64,000 bases of DNA from Luedemannella flava (GTDB taxonomy: Bacteria; Actinomycetota; Actinomycetes; Mycobacteriales; Micromonosporaceae). The stretch lies in assembly GCF_039528515.1 (NCBI RefSeq), contig NZ_BAAALT010000076.1, positions 59,206 to 123,205 on the forward strand. Reading direction: 5' to 3'. The notes under the pieces were generated by a model. The model had not been told where the DNA came from. It saw nothing but the letters and a program-made list of their open reading frames with translations, and ran no database searches. This document shows positions 1-8,855 of the stretch, in pieces. Every line of letters begins with the position of its first letter. The stretch's first letter is position 1. A program made the position numbers and the translations under genes.

Positions 1-756
1 GAACACGTCATCCGGCCGCAGATCCAGGGCCCAGGCCGCGGTGACGTGGTGCGCGACCACCGCCTCGTGCACGTGCACGGCGCCCTTCGGCGCGCCGGTC
101 GTGCCGCTGGTGAAGTGCAGCAGCGCCATGTCCCGCGCCCGGGTCGGCGCGACGTCGAACCTGTCCGGGCACCGCGCCAGCTCGTCGGCCAGGCTCACCG
201 TGCCCGGCGGCGGGTCGCCAAGAACGAGGACGTGACGCATCCCCGGCAACTGCTCACGCACCGGTGCCACCTTGCGCTCATACAACTCCGGCGTGGTAAC
301 CAGGACGGCACCGTCGCCCCGGGCGATGCGTTCCCGTACGGGGTCGGGGCCGAACGCGGCGAACAGCGGCGAGTACACGCTGCCGTGGCGCAGGGTGCCC
401 AACGCCGTGACGTACAACTCCACGCCCCGTCCGAGCAGGGAGAACACCCGTTCGCCCGGTCTTACCCCGAGGGTGTCCAGCAGCGAAGCGAACCGGCTCG
501 TCAGGCGCAGCAGGTCCTGGTACGTGACGTCGGTCGTACCGGTTGCGCTGAGACACCGTAGGGCGGTGGCGTCACCGCGCGGCCCCGTGGCGTGCCGGTC
601 GACGGCCTCGTACGCGATATTGAGCCCGCCGCCCGGTACCCCCGACAGGCGCGTGCGGGCCTGCGCCCAGTCGAACGTCTCCCGCATGCGTGGATAGTCC
701 GAGAGGTTCGCCGCCGCGCGTTGGGCGGGGGTCTTGGTGATCAGGTCCCACCCCAT
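1..756 (-). CDS. acsA: AcsA-like acetyl/acyl-CoA ligase, N-terminal part (runs off window)
   Basis: AMP-forming acyl-CoA synthetase that would activate acetate or a short acid to its CoA thioester. About 252 N-terminal residues are visible. They include FDWAQARTRL and LNIAYEAVDRHA, which resemble the start of Bacillus AcsA, and the adenylate-forming P-loop LLHFTSGTTGAPKGAVHVH near residue 215. The C-terminal half lies outside the window. The ATG at 756 is used; in-frame GTGs at 804 (4-base overlap with the pncB stop) and 795 are alternatives, and none has a good ribosome-binding site. It is the last visible gene of a leftward DUF5335-pncB-acs unit. The family is clear; the substrate is inferred. 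Confidence 0.82.
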   Translation of the reverse strand, partial: MGWDLITKTPAQRAAANLSDYPRMRETFDWAQARTRLSGVPGGGLNIAYEAVDRHATGPRGDATALRCLSATGTTDVTYQDLLRLTSRFASLLDTLGVRPGERVFSLLGRGVELYVTALGTLRHGSVYSPLFAAFGPDPVRERIARGDGAVLVTTPELYERKVAPVREQLPGMRHVLVLGDPPPGTVSLADELARCPDRFDVAPTRARDMALLHFTSGTTGAPKGAVHVHEAVVAHHVTAAWALDLRPDDVF

Positions 757-800
757 ACAGGCAGGATCCCACTCGAACCCTACCCAGGAGGGCACACCGG

Positions 801-2147
801 TCACAAGGGGGGCACCGGCGGAGGGGTTAGGCCCGCGGTGAGCCGATCGCGCAGATCGGCCAATGGGGCGCTCGGCGTGGCGGTCACGGGCTGCGGGTCG
901 TCGAGGCGGCGGGCGGCAGCGGGCAGCCATGCCAGGTCGGCTTCGAAGCGTTCCCGCGCGGCCCGCACCTGCGCGGCGGGATCCGCCGGCGACAGCCGCA
1001 CGCCGCCTACCATCACCGGCTCTAGTATGGGCCGCAGCCCGGCGGGGGCGGGCTCGCCGCGCAGCGCGATGACGTCGGGCACCCCCGCCGACGCGGCCCG
1101 GTAGACCTGCTTGGCGCCGGGCAGCGTCGCCTTGCCCGGGGACAGTTTGAGCACCGGCCGGCCCGCGTAGTCGACCAACTTGTACGCGCTGTCCAGCGAC
1201 GGCGCGTCGCGGGACACACCCATACGGGTACCCACCCCGTACGCGTTGATCGGCGCGCCCCCGGCCACCAGCGTGGCGATCGAGTCCTCGTCCAGCCCAC
1301 CGCTGGCGATGATCCGCGCGCTGGAGTGCCCGGCGGCGTCGAGGATGGCACGGCTCGCCCGGGCCAACGCGTCGAAGTCGCCGGAGTCCAACCGGATGCC
1401 CACCGGCCCGACGGGACGGACCTCGTCCACGACCTCCACGGCGTGGTGCACGCCGGCAAGCGTGTCGTACGTGTCGACGAGGAATACCGGACGGTCCGGA
1501 AAGTCCAGGGCGAACGCCCGGAACGCCGCCCGCTCGTCGCCGAACGCCTGCACGTACGAATGGGCCATCGTGCCCGCGGCCCGCAGTCCGTATCGGCGGG
1601 CCGCCTCGACGTTGCTGGTGGCAGCGAACCCCGCGATCGCCGACGCGCGCGCCACCGCCATCGCCGCGTCCACGCCGTGGGTACGGCGGAACGCGAAGTC
1701 GATCAGGTCGGCTCCGCCGGCCGCGATCCGGCAGCGGGCCGCCTTGGTCGCCACCACTGTGGCGAAGGTCAGCACGTTGAGCAGTCCGGTCTCCACCAAC
1801 TGCGCCTGCGCGATCGGCGCGGTCACCTCCAGCAGCGGCACGTCCGCGCCCACCACGCGGCCCTCCGGCACCGCCCACACGTCACCGGTGAACCGCAGCC
1901 CGCCCAGCGCCCGCAGCGCGCCTTCGTCCAGGCCCACTACGGTACGCAGGTAGGCCAGCTCATCATCGTCAAAACGGAACTGTTCCAGAAAAGCCAGTGC
2001 GTCGGACAGGCCGGCGGCGACAAGGAACCCGCGCCGGCGGGGCAGACGACGGGCGAACAAGCTGAACGTGGCCGGTGCGGTCATGCCGCGGCGCAGGTAG
2101 CTCGCCGCCATCCGCACCTCGTAGAGGTCTGTCAGCAGGCCGGTCAC
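801..2147 (-). CDS. pncB: Nicotinate phosphoribosyltransferase
   Basis: Joins nicotinate to PRPP to give nicotinate mononucleotide, the entry step of NAD salvage. The 448 residues match the usual family length. Visible hallmarks are the N-terminal LLTDLYEVRMAASYLRRG, the central GTMAHSYVQAF, VDTYDT, and GIRLDSGDF of the phosphoribosyltransferase core. The start is GTG. It follows the DUF5335 gene by 14 bases and is followed at once by the acyl-CoA ligase. The M. tuberculosis paralogue pncB2 belongs to the DosR regulon, which fits the stress-protein neighbours; that parallel is by family, not by alignment. Confidence 0.92.
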   Translation of the reverse strand: MTGLLTDLYEVRMAASYLRRGMTAPATFSLFARRLPRRRGFLVAAGLSDALAFLEQFRFDDDELAYLRTVVGLDEGALRALGGLRFTGDVWAVPEGRVVGADVPLLEVTAPIAQAQLVETGLLNVLTFATVVATKAARCRIAAGGADLIDFAFRRTHGVDAAMAVARASAIAGFAATSNVEAARRYGLRAAGTMAHSYVQAFGDERAAFRAFALDFPDRPVFLVDTYDTLAGVHHAVEVVDEVRPVGPVGIRLDSGDFDALARASRAILDAAGHSSARIIASGGLDEDSIATLVAGGAPINAYGVGTRMGVSRDAPSLDSAYKLVDYAGRPVLKLSPGKATLPGAKQVYRAASAGVPDVIALRGEPAPAGLRPILEPVMVGGVRLSPADPAAQVRAARERFEADLAWLPAAARRLDDPQPVTATPSAPLADLRDRLTAGLTPPPVPPL

Positions 2148-2161
2148 AGCGACGTGCGGCC

Positions 2162-2500
2162 TCAGCCGCGATGGAAGCTTACGATCATGGTGCTGCCTTC
2201 GGTGGTGACGCGCAGCGCCGCGCCCGCGCTCGTCTCGTAGATGTCGACACCGGTCGGGTGGCCGACGAGGTGCCGGAGCATCCCGGGACTGTCGCCCGAC
2301 GCCGCGCCGACGGCCACGACGACCACGTCATCGCGCGGGTCGTAGACGACGGACGACAGCGGCACGCGCTCGGCCTCGTCGAGGTCGCCGTAGGTGTCGT
2401 CAAGCAGTTCGATAGTGACCGCGTCGCCCGCGTGCCGGGCGGTCAGCTGCTCCAGCGCCGATACCCAGTTTGCCCGGTCGACGGATTCCGTTCCCGGCAT
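2162..2500 (-). CDS. DUF5335 family protein
   Basis: Small soluble protein of 112 residues and unknown function. The pattern WVSALEQLTARHAG, then VTIELL, then a C-terminal beta-rich segment ending ALRVTTEGSTMIVSF fits DUF5335. The start is the ATG at 2500 because GGAGG lies four bases upstream; a longer in-frame reading to 2578 has no such site. It heads a leftward operon with pncB and the acyl-CoA ligase and is divergent from a universal stress protein gene across a 228-base gap. Confidence 0.7.
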   Translation of the reverse strand: MPGTESVDRANWVSALEQLTARHAGDAVTIELLDDTYGDLDEAERVPLSSVVYDPRDDVVVVAVGAASGDSPGMLRHLVGHPTGVDIYETSAGAALRVTTEGSTMIVSFHRG

Positions 2501-2728
2501 CTGTCCTCCAGTGGGTCCGACGCGCTGACACGGCGTCGCCAAGGTCGATTCCAGCCGTGGGTGGTGGCCCGACATCAAAGATAATCCGCACTTGCCCCGA
2601 AATAACCATAATGGGTACGGCGGCCGGCTTCCGGATCAGGGAAGGCTCGCTCCGGCCCGACCGTCGCCAGGGATGCGGTGAGCGGTCGACCGGCGTCGGT
2701 CAGCCGGCGCAACCGCAGGGAGGCGCAG

Positions 2729-3157
2729 ATGACCAGTACAGCCGAGACGATCGTGGTGGGAGTCGACGGATCCGGTTCGTCGGTGCAGGCCCTGCGCTGG
2801 GCCGCCCGGCAGGCCCAGCTGACCGGCGCCACCGTGCACGCGGTCACGGCGTGGACGTACCCGGTGCACTACGGGCTCGGCGGGTACCACGATCTGGCCG
2901 ACGAGGCCGGGAAGGTGCTCTCGGCCGCCGTGCGCGAGGCGCTGGGATCGCAACCGGCCGTACCTGTGCGGGAAAGCGTCGTCGCCGGCCACGCGGCACA
3001 GGCGTTGCTCGACGCTGCGATCGGGGCGCAGTTACTAGTGCTGGGAAGCCACGGTTACGGCGGCGTCACCGGAGCGTTGCTCGGCTCGATCAGCCAGCAC
3101 TGCGTCCAGCACAGCCCGTGCCCGGTCGTCATCGTCCGAGGCGAACCGCGCGGCTAA
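2729..3157 (+). CDS. Universal stress protein, single domain
   Basis: UspA-fold cytoplasmic protein of 142 residues. The N-terminal strand TIVVGVDGSGSS and the C-terminal GSHGYGGVTGALLGSIS give the G-2X-G-9X-G(S) signature of the ATP-binding subgroup. The start ATG at 2729 is preceded by GGGAGG. The gene converges with the tandem USP gene, the stop codons overlapping by four bases. USPs of this kind are typical members of actinobacterial dormancy regulons. It closely resembles the USP at 5427; both have the unusual ISQHCVQH/VSQHCVHH tail before the last strand. Confidence 0.9.
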   Translation: MTSTAETIVVGVDGSGSSVQALRWAARQAQLTGATVHAVTAWTYPVHYGLGGYHDLADEAGKVLSAAVREALGSQPAVPVRESVVAGHAAQALLDAAIGAQLLVLGSHGYGGVTGALLGSISQHCVQHSPCPVVIVRGEPRG

Positions 3158-4017
3158 CACCCCTGCGCGAGTGGTGCTGCGCGGAGAACCCCATGGGCGA
3201 CCAGGACGGGACACTGAGAATAGTCGATGACACATCGGGTCACCGGGCCGAGGACCTGGGAGTGGATCGGGCCGTGCCCACGGGCGCCCAGGACGATCAG
3301 ATCGGCGTGTCCGGTGGCCTCGATCAGGGCGGACGGGACGTCGGGCGAGTACATCGGCTCCGCCGTAACCGGCACCTGCGGGTACTCCTGAGACAAGGGC
3401 GTCAGGCTCGCGGTCAGCAGGTCATGGGCATGCGTCTGCGCGGTCGCGGCACAGTACTGGCCCTCCCGGAGAAGGGCATCGTGAGCACGCGGCGCGACGC
3501 AATAGATGGTTATCGCCCGCAGCGGCAGTCGCCGTAGCGCCGCGGCCTCGAAGGCGAGCCGCGCCGCGGCGGCGCCGCAGTCAGATCCGTCCACCCCGAC
3601 CAGGATCTGCCCACGCGACGTGGGCCACCCGGTGTTCCCGTGACCAGGGACCATAACCGGGCAGCGGGCCTGGACGAGGACACGATCGGGCAGCCACACG
3701 TCGAGTACGGGATGACGCCCACCCGCCAGCGCCCGGGTGACCGCTAACATCGCGGCGTCGCTGGACGCCTCGATCAGACGGTCCGACACCGGACCACAGA
3801 CGTACTCCACCACGATGTCGACCGCTGGGAATCGGGATCGCAGCGGTGGGACCACCCGGCGCGCGACCGTGCCCGATTCCTCGCCGCGCAAAGCCTGCGG
3901 GATGAGAACGCGTAGGCCCACGCTGCGCCAGTTGGCCTCCGACACCGCCAGCGACGCCACCACGAACCCGTCAGCGGAGTCGTCCACGCCGGCCACGATT
4001 CCCGGTCGGGCGTCCAT
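3154..4017 (-). CDS. Tandem universal stress protein (two USP domains)
   Basis: Protein of 287 residues with two USP domains. The first (about 1-130) begins GIVAGVDDSADG and lacks a clear G-2X-G-9X-G motif, so it probably does not bind ATP. The second (about 135-280) begins GQILVGVDGSDCG and ends IVLGARGHGPIHSQVLGPVTRCV, which fits the ATP-binding signature. The two-domain layout is that of M. tuberculosis Rv2005c/Rv1996-type proteins. It is divergent from hsp20 across 228 bases. No ligand can be named from sequence alone. Confidence 0.85.
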   Translation of the reverse strand: MDARPGIVAGVDDSADGFVVASLAVSEANWRSVGLRVLIPQALRGEESGTVARRVVPPLRSRFPAVDIVVEYVCGPVSDRLIEASSDAAMLAVTRALAGGRHPVLDVWLPDRVLVQARCPVMVPGHGNTGWPTSRGQILVGVDGSDCGAAAARLAFEAAALRRLPLRAITIYCVAPRAHDALLREGQYCAATAQTHAHDLLTASLTPLSQEYPQVPVTAEPMYSPDVPSALIEATGHADLIVLGARGHGPIHSQVLGPVTRCVIDYSQCPVLVAHGVLRAAPLAQGC

Positions 4018-4193
4018 CGTCCACCCCCTGCGATCCGGTCAAGGTGCGTGCGCCCACCTACCAGCATGGTGCGGATCGGCAGATGTCGGTGGACGAAACG
4101 GCTTACGACGCCGGACCGCAATGCGGTGGTTGTGCGCTTGACCTGCTGGTAAGCCCGCTGTGGACGCCTGTGCGGCATATGATGACCTGTTGT

Positions 4194-4213
4194 GAGCCCG
4201 GTGGGCCGGGCTC
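4194..4213. promoter_or_regulatory. Perfect 8-bp inverted repeat upstream of hsp20
   Basis: GAGCCCGG and CCGGGCTC are separated by TGGG, 32 bases before the hsp20 start codon in the divergent USP/hsp20 intergenic region. No gene ends just upstream on this strand, so an operator is likelier than a terminator. It is not the HspR box (CTTGAGT-N7-ACTCAAG). The binding protein is unknown. Confidence 0.4.
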
Positions 4214-4245
4214 GGTATGGGTTCACCTCACGGGGAGGAGGGGAG

Positions 4246-4644
4246 ATGACTACCACGCTCGTGCCGCGCATGTTCGGCGACCTGTTCGACTGGTTCGAGA
4301 TGGAGCGGCCCAAGATGACCGGTCACATGATCCGGGTAGAGGACTCGCTGACCGACCAGGAATATCACGTTCGGGCGGAGCTGCCGGGGATGGACCCCGC
4401 GAAGGACATTTCGATCTCGGTCGAGGACGGGACGCTGACCATCCACGCCGAACGCGAGGAGCGCGAAGAGGCCAAGGGGCGCTCCGAGTTCCGCTACGGC
4501 GTCCTGGAACGCTCGGTACGGCTACCCGGTAACGCCGACCGGGACAGCATCAAGGCGACGTACGACAAGGGGATCCTCGACGTGTCGGTGCCGTTGCGCA
4601 AGCAGGAGACCGTCGGACGGAGCATTTCGATCGAGGCGAGGTAG
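4246..4644 (+). CDS. hsp20: Hsp20/alpha-crystallin small heat-shock protein
   Basis: ATP-independent holdase chaperone of 132 residues. The alpha-crystallin domain spans about 30-120: YHVRAELPGMDPAKDISISV, then LTIHAEREE, and ending YDKGILDVSVPLR, the A-x-x-x-G-I-L-type motif. The start ATG at 4246 follows GGGGAGGAGGGGAG, a very strong ribosome-binding site that suggests high expression. A six-segment membrane protein gene follows after six bases. The closest well-known relative by type is mycobacterial HspX (Acr). A perfect inverted repeat lies in its promoter region. Confidence 0.93.
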   Translation: MTTTLVPRMFGDLFDWFEMERPKMTGHMIRVEDSLTDQEYHVRAELPGMDPAKDISISVEDGTLTIHAEREEREEAKGRSEFRYGVLERSVRLPGNADRDSIKATYDKGILDVSVPLRKQETVGRSISIEAR

Positions 4645-4650
4645 ACCGCC

Positions 4651-5343
4651 ATGAGCCACGACGTACGGTGGGGCGGTTTCGCCGGGGCGGGGGCGGTCGT
4701 CCTCGTCGTGGCGAGCCGCCTCATCGAGGGCTCGGCGCCAGGTATTGACGCATCACCGGAGACGATCACGGCGTACGTGGTCGACCACCGCGATCAGATC
4801 CTGGTCGCCTCGGTCCTGTTCGCTGCCGCCATGCCGTTGGTCGTCTGGTTCGGCGCTACCCTGGCCGCCATATTCCGCCGCGCGGGTTCCACCGGTGTTC
4901 TACCGGCGCTCGTGCTGGCAGGCTTCGCCGTCCTCGCCACGCTCGGCGTTGTTGTCACGTCGATCCTCGCCGGGATGACGTACGCCGTCACCGCCCACCC
5001 GACCCTGCAACCGATGACCGCGGCCCCGTTCACCGCGCTGACTATCGCGGGCACCATCGCCGGCGTGGTGAGCGCGCTGCCACTGGCCGCGTCCGCGATG
5101 GCGATACTGCAGACCGCGGCGTTCCCGAGGTGGCTGGCCTGGCTGGCCCTCGCCGCCGCCACCGCAAGGGTTCTGGGCGCGTTCGCCGTCGGCGGCACGG
5201 GAGCCCTCCTGCCCGGCGGACTGCTGGTGTCGTACGTGCCGGCCGTGCTGGCGCTGGTGTGGGTGGTCAGCACGACCGCTCTGCTCATCCGCGAGCACCT
5301 GCCTGTCATCACTGCAGCGACCCAGCCGCTTCGCCACGCCTAA
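4651..5343 (+). CDS. DUF4386-like integral membrane protein
   Basis: Membrane protein of 230 residues with about six hydrophobic segments (near 10-25, 50-70, 82-107, 128-150, 158-182 and 188-208). The arrangement resembles DUF4386 proteins, which have no known function. The start ATG is six bases after the hsp20 stop, so the two are probably cotranscribed. It has no catalytic motif. An uncharacterised integral membrane protein is the safest description. Confidence 0.6.
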   Translation: MSHDVRWGGFAGAGAVVLVVASRLIEGSAPGIDASPETITAYVVDHRDQILVASVLFAAAMPLVVWFGATLAAIFRRAGSTGVLPALVLAGFAVLATLGVVVTSILAGMTYAVTAHPTLQPMTAAPFTALTIAGTIAGVVSALPLAASAMAILQTAAFPRWLAWLALAAATARVLGAFAVGGTGALLPGGLLVSYVPAVLALVWVVSTTALLIREHLPVITAATQPLRHA

Positions 5344-5426
5344 CCCGCACGGGGACGTCGTCGTGAAGGAACCGCTTGGTGCCCTGCACGCAGTCGATGG
5401 TGAAGACACCCAGCCGGGAGGTCAGC

Positions 5427-5870
5427 ATGTCCAACGGCGAGGAAACGCCACGGCGAATCGTCGTCGGCTTCGACACCTCCGCAGCGTCCGTGGAGGCACT
5501 GCAGTGGGCGTTAGCGCAGGCACAGGTCACCGGCGCGATCGTGGAAGCCGTCATCGCCTGGGACATCTACTCAGGGTTCGGCTCCGGTCCGACCGTGGTC
5601 GACGGCGAGGATATGGCCGGTGCCGCGCAGCAGTCGTTAGCCGCCGCGGTTGAGAAGGTTTCCGCCGCGTACCCCGGTGTCGTGGTTGAGCAGCGCGTGC
5701 TGCGGGGCCATCCGGCCGCAGTGCTCATCGACCGGGCCTCGGGGGCGGATCTGCTCGTGGTCGGCAGCCATGGCTACGGCGGCTTCGTCGGTGCTCTGTT
5801 GGGGTCGGTCAGCCAGCACTGCGTCCATCACGCAACCTGCCCGGTCGTGGTGGTCCGCGCCGAGCACTGA
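5427..5870 (+). CDS. Universal stress protein, single domain
   Basis: USP of 147 residues with RIVVGFDTSAASVEALQWAL at the start and GSHGYGGFVGALLGSVSQH near the end, giving the ATP-binding G-2X-G-9X-G(S) signature. The start ATG at 5427 follows GGGAGG. It lies 83 bases after the membrane protein gene, on the same strand as hsp20. It is a paralogue of the gene at 2729, sharing the same order of motifs and the xSQHCVxH segment, so a local duplication is likely. Confidence 0.9.
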   Translation: MSNGEETPRRIVVGFDTSAASVEALQWALAQAQVTGAIVEAVIAWDIYSGFGSGPTVVDGEDMAGAAQQSLAAAVEKVSAAYPGVVVEQRVLRGHPAAVLIDRASGADLLVVGSHGYGGFVGALLGSVSQHCVHHATCPVVVVRAEH

Positions 5871-5919
5871 CAGAGTGCTCGTGACCGGCAAGCAACCGGC
5901 CTCGTCCGCCGGACCAGCG

Positions 5920-6018
5920 ATGGGCCGCCCGGCTGGGACGATCGTGGTCGGCGTCGCCGGCTTCGGTTCGTTCGGGCAGGCGGTAAGCGGCCTGGTGGAC
6001 ACCGATGGCACGAATTAA
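5920..6018 (+). pseudogene. N-terminal stub of a third universal stress protein
   Basis: A 32-codon reading frame gives MGRPAGTIVVGVAGFGSFGQ and then stops. TIVVGVxGFGSF matches the first beta strand and ATP-loop region of the USPs on either side, with the usual D-G-S changed to A-G-F. The remaining ~110 residues are absent. I read this as the remnant of a USP gene deleted downstream of its first strand. Alternatively it is an uncharacterised short peptide. Confidence 0.5.
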
Positions 6019-6074
6019 TCATCAATGTAGTGTTTCGGTACACTTCGGCTGCCTCGGCGCGGCACCATGGGGTG

Positions 6075-6551
6075 GTGCCCGGCGTCTCGCACCTGCTCGA
6101 TCGGTTCCGGCCGGCTGGTGTTCCCGGGCCGGTCGCATCGGTGGGCGCGCCGGCCGATCGTCGCCGGGACGCGGCCGCGGAGCTCGCGCCCATCTTCGAG
6201 GTCCTGACCGCCGCCGTACAGGAGGCCGACCGGATCCGTGCCGACGCCCACGCCTCGGCGGACCGGTGCCGCGCCGCCGCCGACCGTTCCGCAGGCGAGA
6301 TCGTCGCCCGCGCCCGGGAGGCCGCGCCGCGTGAGCGCGCCGCTGCCGCGGCCCTCGAGCGGGAGGCGACCGCCCGCGAACTCGCGGCGCTGGCGACCGC
6401 CGCCGATGAGCGGGCGCGGGAGGTCCGGCGTGCCGCCGAGGCACGTCGGCCCGCGCTGGTCCGCGAGATCCTCGACGAGGTCCGCATGGTCGTGGCCGCC
6501 GCGTGCGGGTTGCCCGTGGACCGGGTGCCGGCCGTGGGGTCGCGGCGATGA
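6075..6551 (+). CDS. V/A-type ATPase coiled-coil stalk subunit (subunit H/G-like)
   Basis: Protein of about 158 residues, first gene of the V/A-ATPase operon. VSHLLDRFRPAGVPGP at the N-terminus is followed by a long Ala/Arg/Glu-rich helix (about 45-140), as expected for the peripheral-stalk subunit that pairs with subunit E. The start is uncertain: GTG at 6075 or 6072 places the conserved VPGVSHLL at the N-terminus, while an ATG at 6030 adds 15 unlikely residues. An AT-rich stretch (6012-6040), exceptional here, may hold the promoter. The stop overlaps the next start. Confidence 0.7.
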   Translation: MPGVSHLLDRFRPAGVPGPVASVGAPADRRRDAAAELAPIFEVLTAAVQEADRIRADAHASADRCRAAADRSAGEIVARAREAAPRERAAAAALEREATARELAALATAADERAREVRRAAEARRPALVREILDEVRMVVAAACGLPVDRVPAVGSRR

Positions 6552-7465
6552 GCGCCGGTTGGGTGGGCGGCAGCGTACGGGCGCTCGCGGTGGCCCGTCG
6601 TTGCGTCGGCGCTGGCGCGGCCCGTGACCTCGCGCGGAGGCCGGTGGTCGACGCGGTGCGTACGCTCAGCCACACGGTCTACGGCTCCCGGGTAGCGGTC
6701 GGCATGCCGGATGCCGGGGTGGAGCGCGGTCTGGCGGAAACCGTGGTGTGGCACCTGCGTGTACTCGCCGGTTGGCAGCCGCCGGCGGGCGTACGGGCCC
6801 TGCGCGCGCTCGCCGGCTGGTTCGAGATCGCCAACGTGGATGAGCGGATGGCCGGGTGGGCGGGTACGCCGGCCGATCCGCCGTTCGCGCTGGGCGCCCT
6901 GGCCATTGCGTGGCCACGACTGCACCGAGCCAGGGACGGCCAGGAGCTGCGTGCCGCGCTCGCCGCCTCGCCGTGGGGTGACCCGGGTGGCACGGACGCG
7001 CGGACCATCGGTCTGCACATGCGTGCGGCATGGGCACGTCGGGTGGGCGTACACGTGCCCTCCGCCCGGTCGTGGGCGGCGGGTGGCGTCGCCCTCCTTG
7101 TCGCCCGCGAACGGCACGTACTCGTCGGCGTCCTGCCGGCCGCCGCCGCGGCCACGGCGGCCCGTTCCATCGGTCGGACGGCGGCTGGTGCGCCGTCCTG
7201 GCCGTCGTTCGTGGCCGCGCTCCCCGGACCCGCCCGGTGGGTGTTCGAGCCCGGAGACGGGCCGGGTGAGCTGTGGCGGGCCGAGGCGCGGTGGTGGCGG
7301 CGGGTCCACGCCGACGCGGCCGCGTTGCTGGCCGCGCCACGGGAGGGCCAGCACCGGGTCGTCGGCGCGGCAGTGCTGCTCGCCGTGGACGCGGTCACGG
7401 TACGGGCGGCGCTGGCCGCCGCCGTGCGGTGCGGCGGTACGGAGCTGGTCGATGCGTTGGCGTGA
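6548..7465 (+). CDS. V/A-type ATPase subunit C (AC39-like)
   Basis: Protein of 305 residues, the central-stalk socket that joins the rotor shaft to the membrane ring. Recognisable features are the N-terminal VYGSRVAVG, ETVVWHLRVLAGWQPP, LAGWFEIANVDERMAGWAG and LRAALAASPWGDPGG, as in actinobacterial V-type C/d subunits. The ATG at 6548 overlaps the stop of the stalk gene (ATGA). The 3' end overlaps the start of subunit I by 14 bases, indicating translational coupling. Assignment to C rests on position and these motifs. Confidence 0.72.
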   Translation: MSAGWVGGSVRALAVARRCVGAGAARDLARRPVVDAVRTLSHTVYGSRVAVGMPDAGVERGLAETVVWHLRVLAGWQPPAGVRALRALAGWFEIANVDERMAGWAGTPADPPFALGALAIAWPRLHRARDGQELRAALAASPWGDPGGTDARTIGLHMRAAWARRVGVHVPSARSWAAGGVALLVARERHVLVGVLPAAAAATAARSIGRTAAGAPSWPSFVAALPGPARWVFEPGDGPGELWRAEARWWRRVHADAAALLAAPREGQHRVVGAAVLLAVDAVTVRAALAAAVRCGGTELVDALA

Positions 7466-8852
7466 GGCGTTCGCGGCGGTGCCCATGACGCGTGTCGCGG
7501 TCGTGGCTCCCGCCGAACTGCTGCGCACCGCCCTGGTCCGCGTCGCGGACGCGGGATGCCTCGACATCGACCGCCTGGTGCCGGCTGCCGATCAGCCGGC
7601 CGCCAGCGCCGCACAGGCCCTGCAACGCCTGGCCCTGCCCGATTCGCCGGAAGCCCGGCTGCTGGAGACTCCGCCCGATATCGCGACTCTCGTGGAGGAG
7701 CGTCGCGCGGACCTGCTCGCGGGGGAGACGCAGTTGGCGGACCTCAGTGCCCAGGTCGTCGATCGCGACGGTGTGGCGGCCCTGCTCGGCTGGGCGCCGA
7801 CCGCGACGCTACCCACCCTCGCGGCAAGGCTGCGACCGGCCGGCGCCACCGTGGTCACCCTGCCCGCGCCGCGCGGCGTGCTGCCCCCGACCGTCGTGGA
7901 CCGGCCCGGACCCGGACGGACGTTTGCGCCCCTGGTGAACACGTACGCGACCACTCCGTACGTGGACGTGGACGTGAGCGTCCCGGCCGGGCTGGCGTAC
8001 GTGGTGATGTTCGGGGCAATGTTCGCCGACGTCGGGCACGGTGTCCTGCTGTTCGCCGGTGCCGTGGTGGTCCGGCTCGGCCTAGTGCGCCGGCTCGCGC
8101 CGTTGTGGCCACACTGGGCGTTCCTCGCCGCCGCTGGCGTCAGTACCGTGGCGTTCGGCCTGGTGTTCGGCGAGTGCTTCGGACCTACCGGCCTGGTCCC
8201 CGCAGGGTTGGTGGCACCCCTGGAGCAGCCGGTGGCGATGCTGCTCGGGGGCATCGCGTTGGGCGCCGTCCTGCTCGCCGGGGCGTTCGCCCTCGGTACG
8301 GTCAACCGCTTCCGCGAGGGCGGCTGGGCACTGGCCCTGTACGCGCCCTCCGGCGCGGCGGGCGCGCTGTTGTTCGCCGCCCTCGGCACGGCCGCCGCCG
8401 CCTGGTATGCGCACAGCGCGACCCTGGCAACGGTAGCGGCCGGGTCGGGCGCCGCTGGTCTTGCTTTGGCATACGCCGGCCTGTTCGCGGCGGCGGGCGG
8501 CGGCTGGGCGGGCGCGGCGCAGGCCACGATCGAGACGGTTGATCTGCTCGTGCGGCTCGCCGCCAACGTGGTGTCCTTCGCCCGCATCGCCGCATTCGGG
8601 CTCACCCACGCGGTGCTCGGCTCGATCGTCTGGGCGGCCACCGTCGGACTCTGGCACCGGGGCGCGGCCGGGTCGTCGGCGGCGGTCGTGGTGTTCGCGC
8701 TGGGCAACACGGTGGCGTTCGCGCTGGCGGCGCTCGTCGCCGGCGTACAGGCACTACGGCTGGAGTACTACGAGCTGTTCTCCCGGGTGTTCCAGATGGA
8801 GGGCCGGCCGTACCGGCCCTGGCACGTACCGCTCGCGTCGACGAAGGAGTGA
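7452..8852 (+). CDS. V/A-type ATPase subunit I (a-subunit homologue)
   Basis: Membrane stator subunit of 466 residues forming the ion half-channels. The N-terminal half is soluble. The C-terminal half holds about six to seven membrane helices starting at VVMFGAMFADVGHG, the family's conserved FGxMFGDVGHG region. The essential stator arginine should be the R in VVSFARIAAFGLTHAVL (about residue 380). It is shorter than typical archaeal/bacterial subunit I (about 600-650) because of a compact N-domain. The ATG at 7452 is chosen; an ATG at 7485 is the alternative. It precedes the proteolipid gene by three bases. Confidence 0.85.
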   Translation: MRWREAFAAVPMTRVAVVAPAELLRTALVRVADAGCLDIDRLVPAADQPAASAAQALQRLALPDSPEARLLETPPDIATLVEERRADLLAGETQLADLSAQVVDRDGVAALLGWAPTATLPTLAARLRPAGATVVTLPAPRGVLPPTVVDRPGPGRTFAPLVNTYATTPYVDVDVSVPAGLAYVVMFGAMFADVGHGVLLFAGAVVVRLGLVRRLAPLWPHWAFLAAAGVSTVAFGLVFGECFGPTGLVPAGLVAPLEQPVAMLLGGIALGAVLLAGAFALGTVNRFREGGWALALYAPSGAAGALLFAALGTAAAAWYAHSATLATVAAGSGAAGLALAYAGLFAAAGGGWAGAAQATIETVDLLVRLAANVVSFARIAAFGLTHAVLGSIVWAATVGLWHRGAAGSSAAVVVFALGNTVAFALAALVAGVQALRLEYYELFSRVFQMEGRPYRPWHVPLASTKE

Positions 8853-8855
8853 CGT

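Noticed and set aside
4018..4245. HspR (HAIR) box search before hsp20
   Set aside because: No CTTGAGT-N7-ACTCAAG-like sequence seen; only the unrelated GC-rich palindrome was found.
5344..5426. GGGGAC near GTCGTC upstream of the second USP as a possible DosR box
   Set aside because: The right half-site is absent; only one arm matches, so it is not reported as a site.
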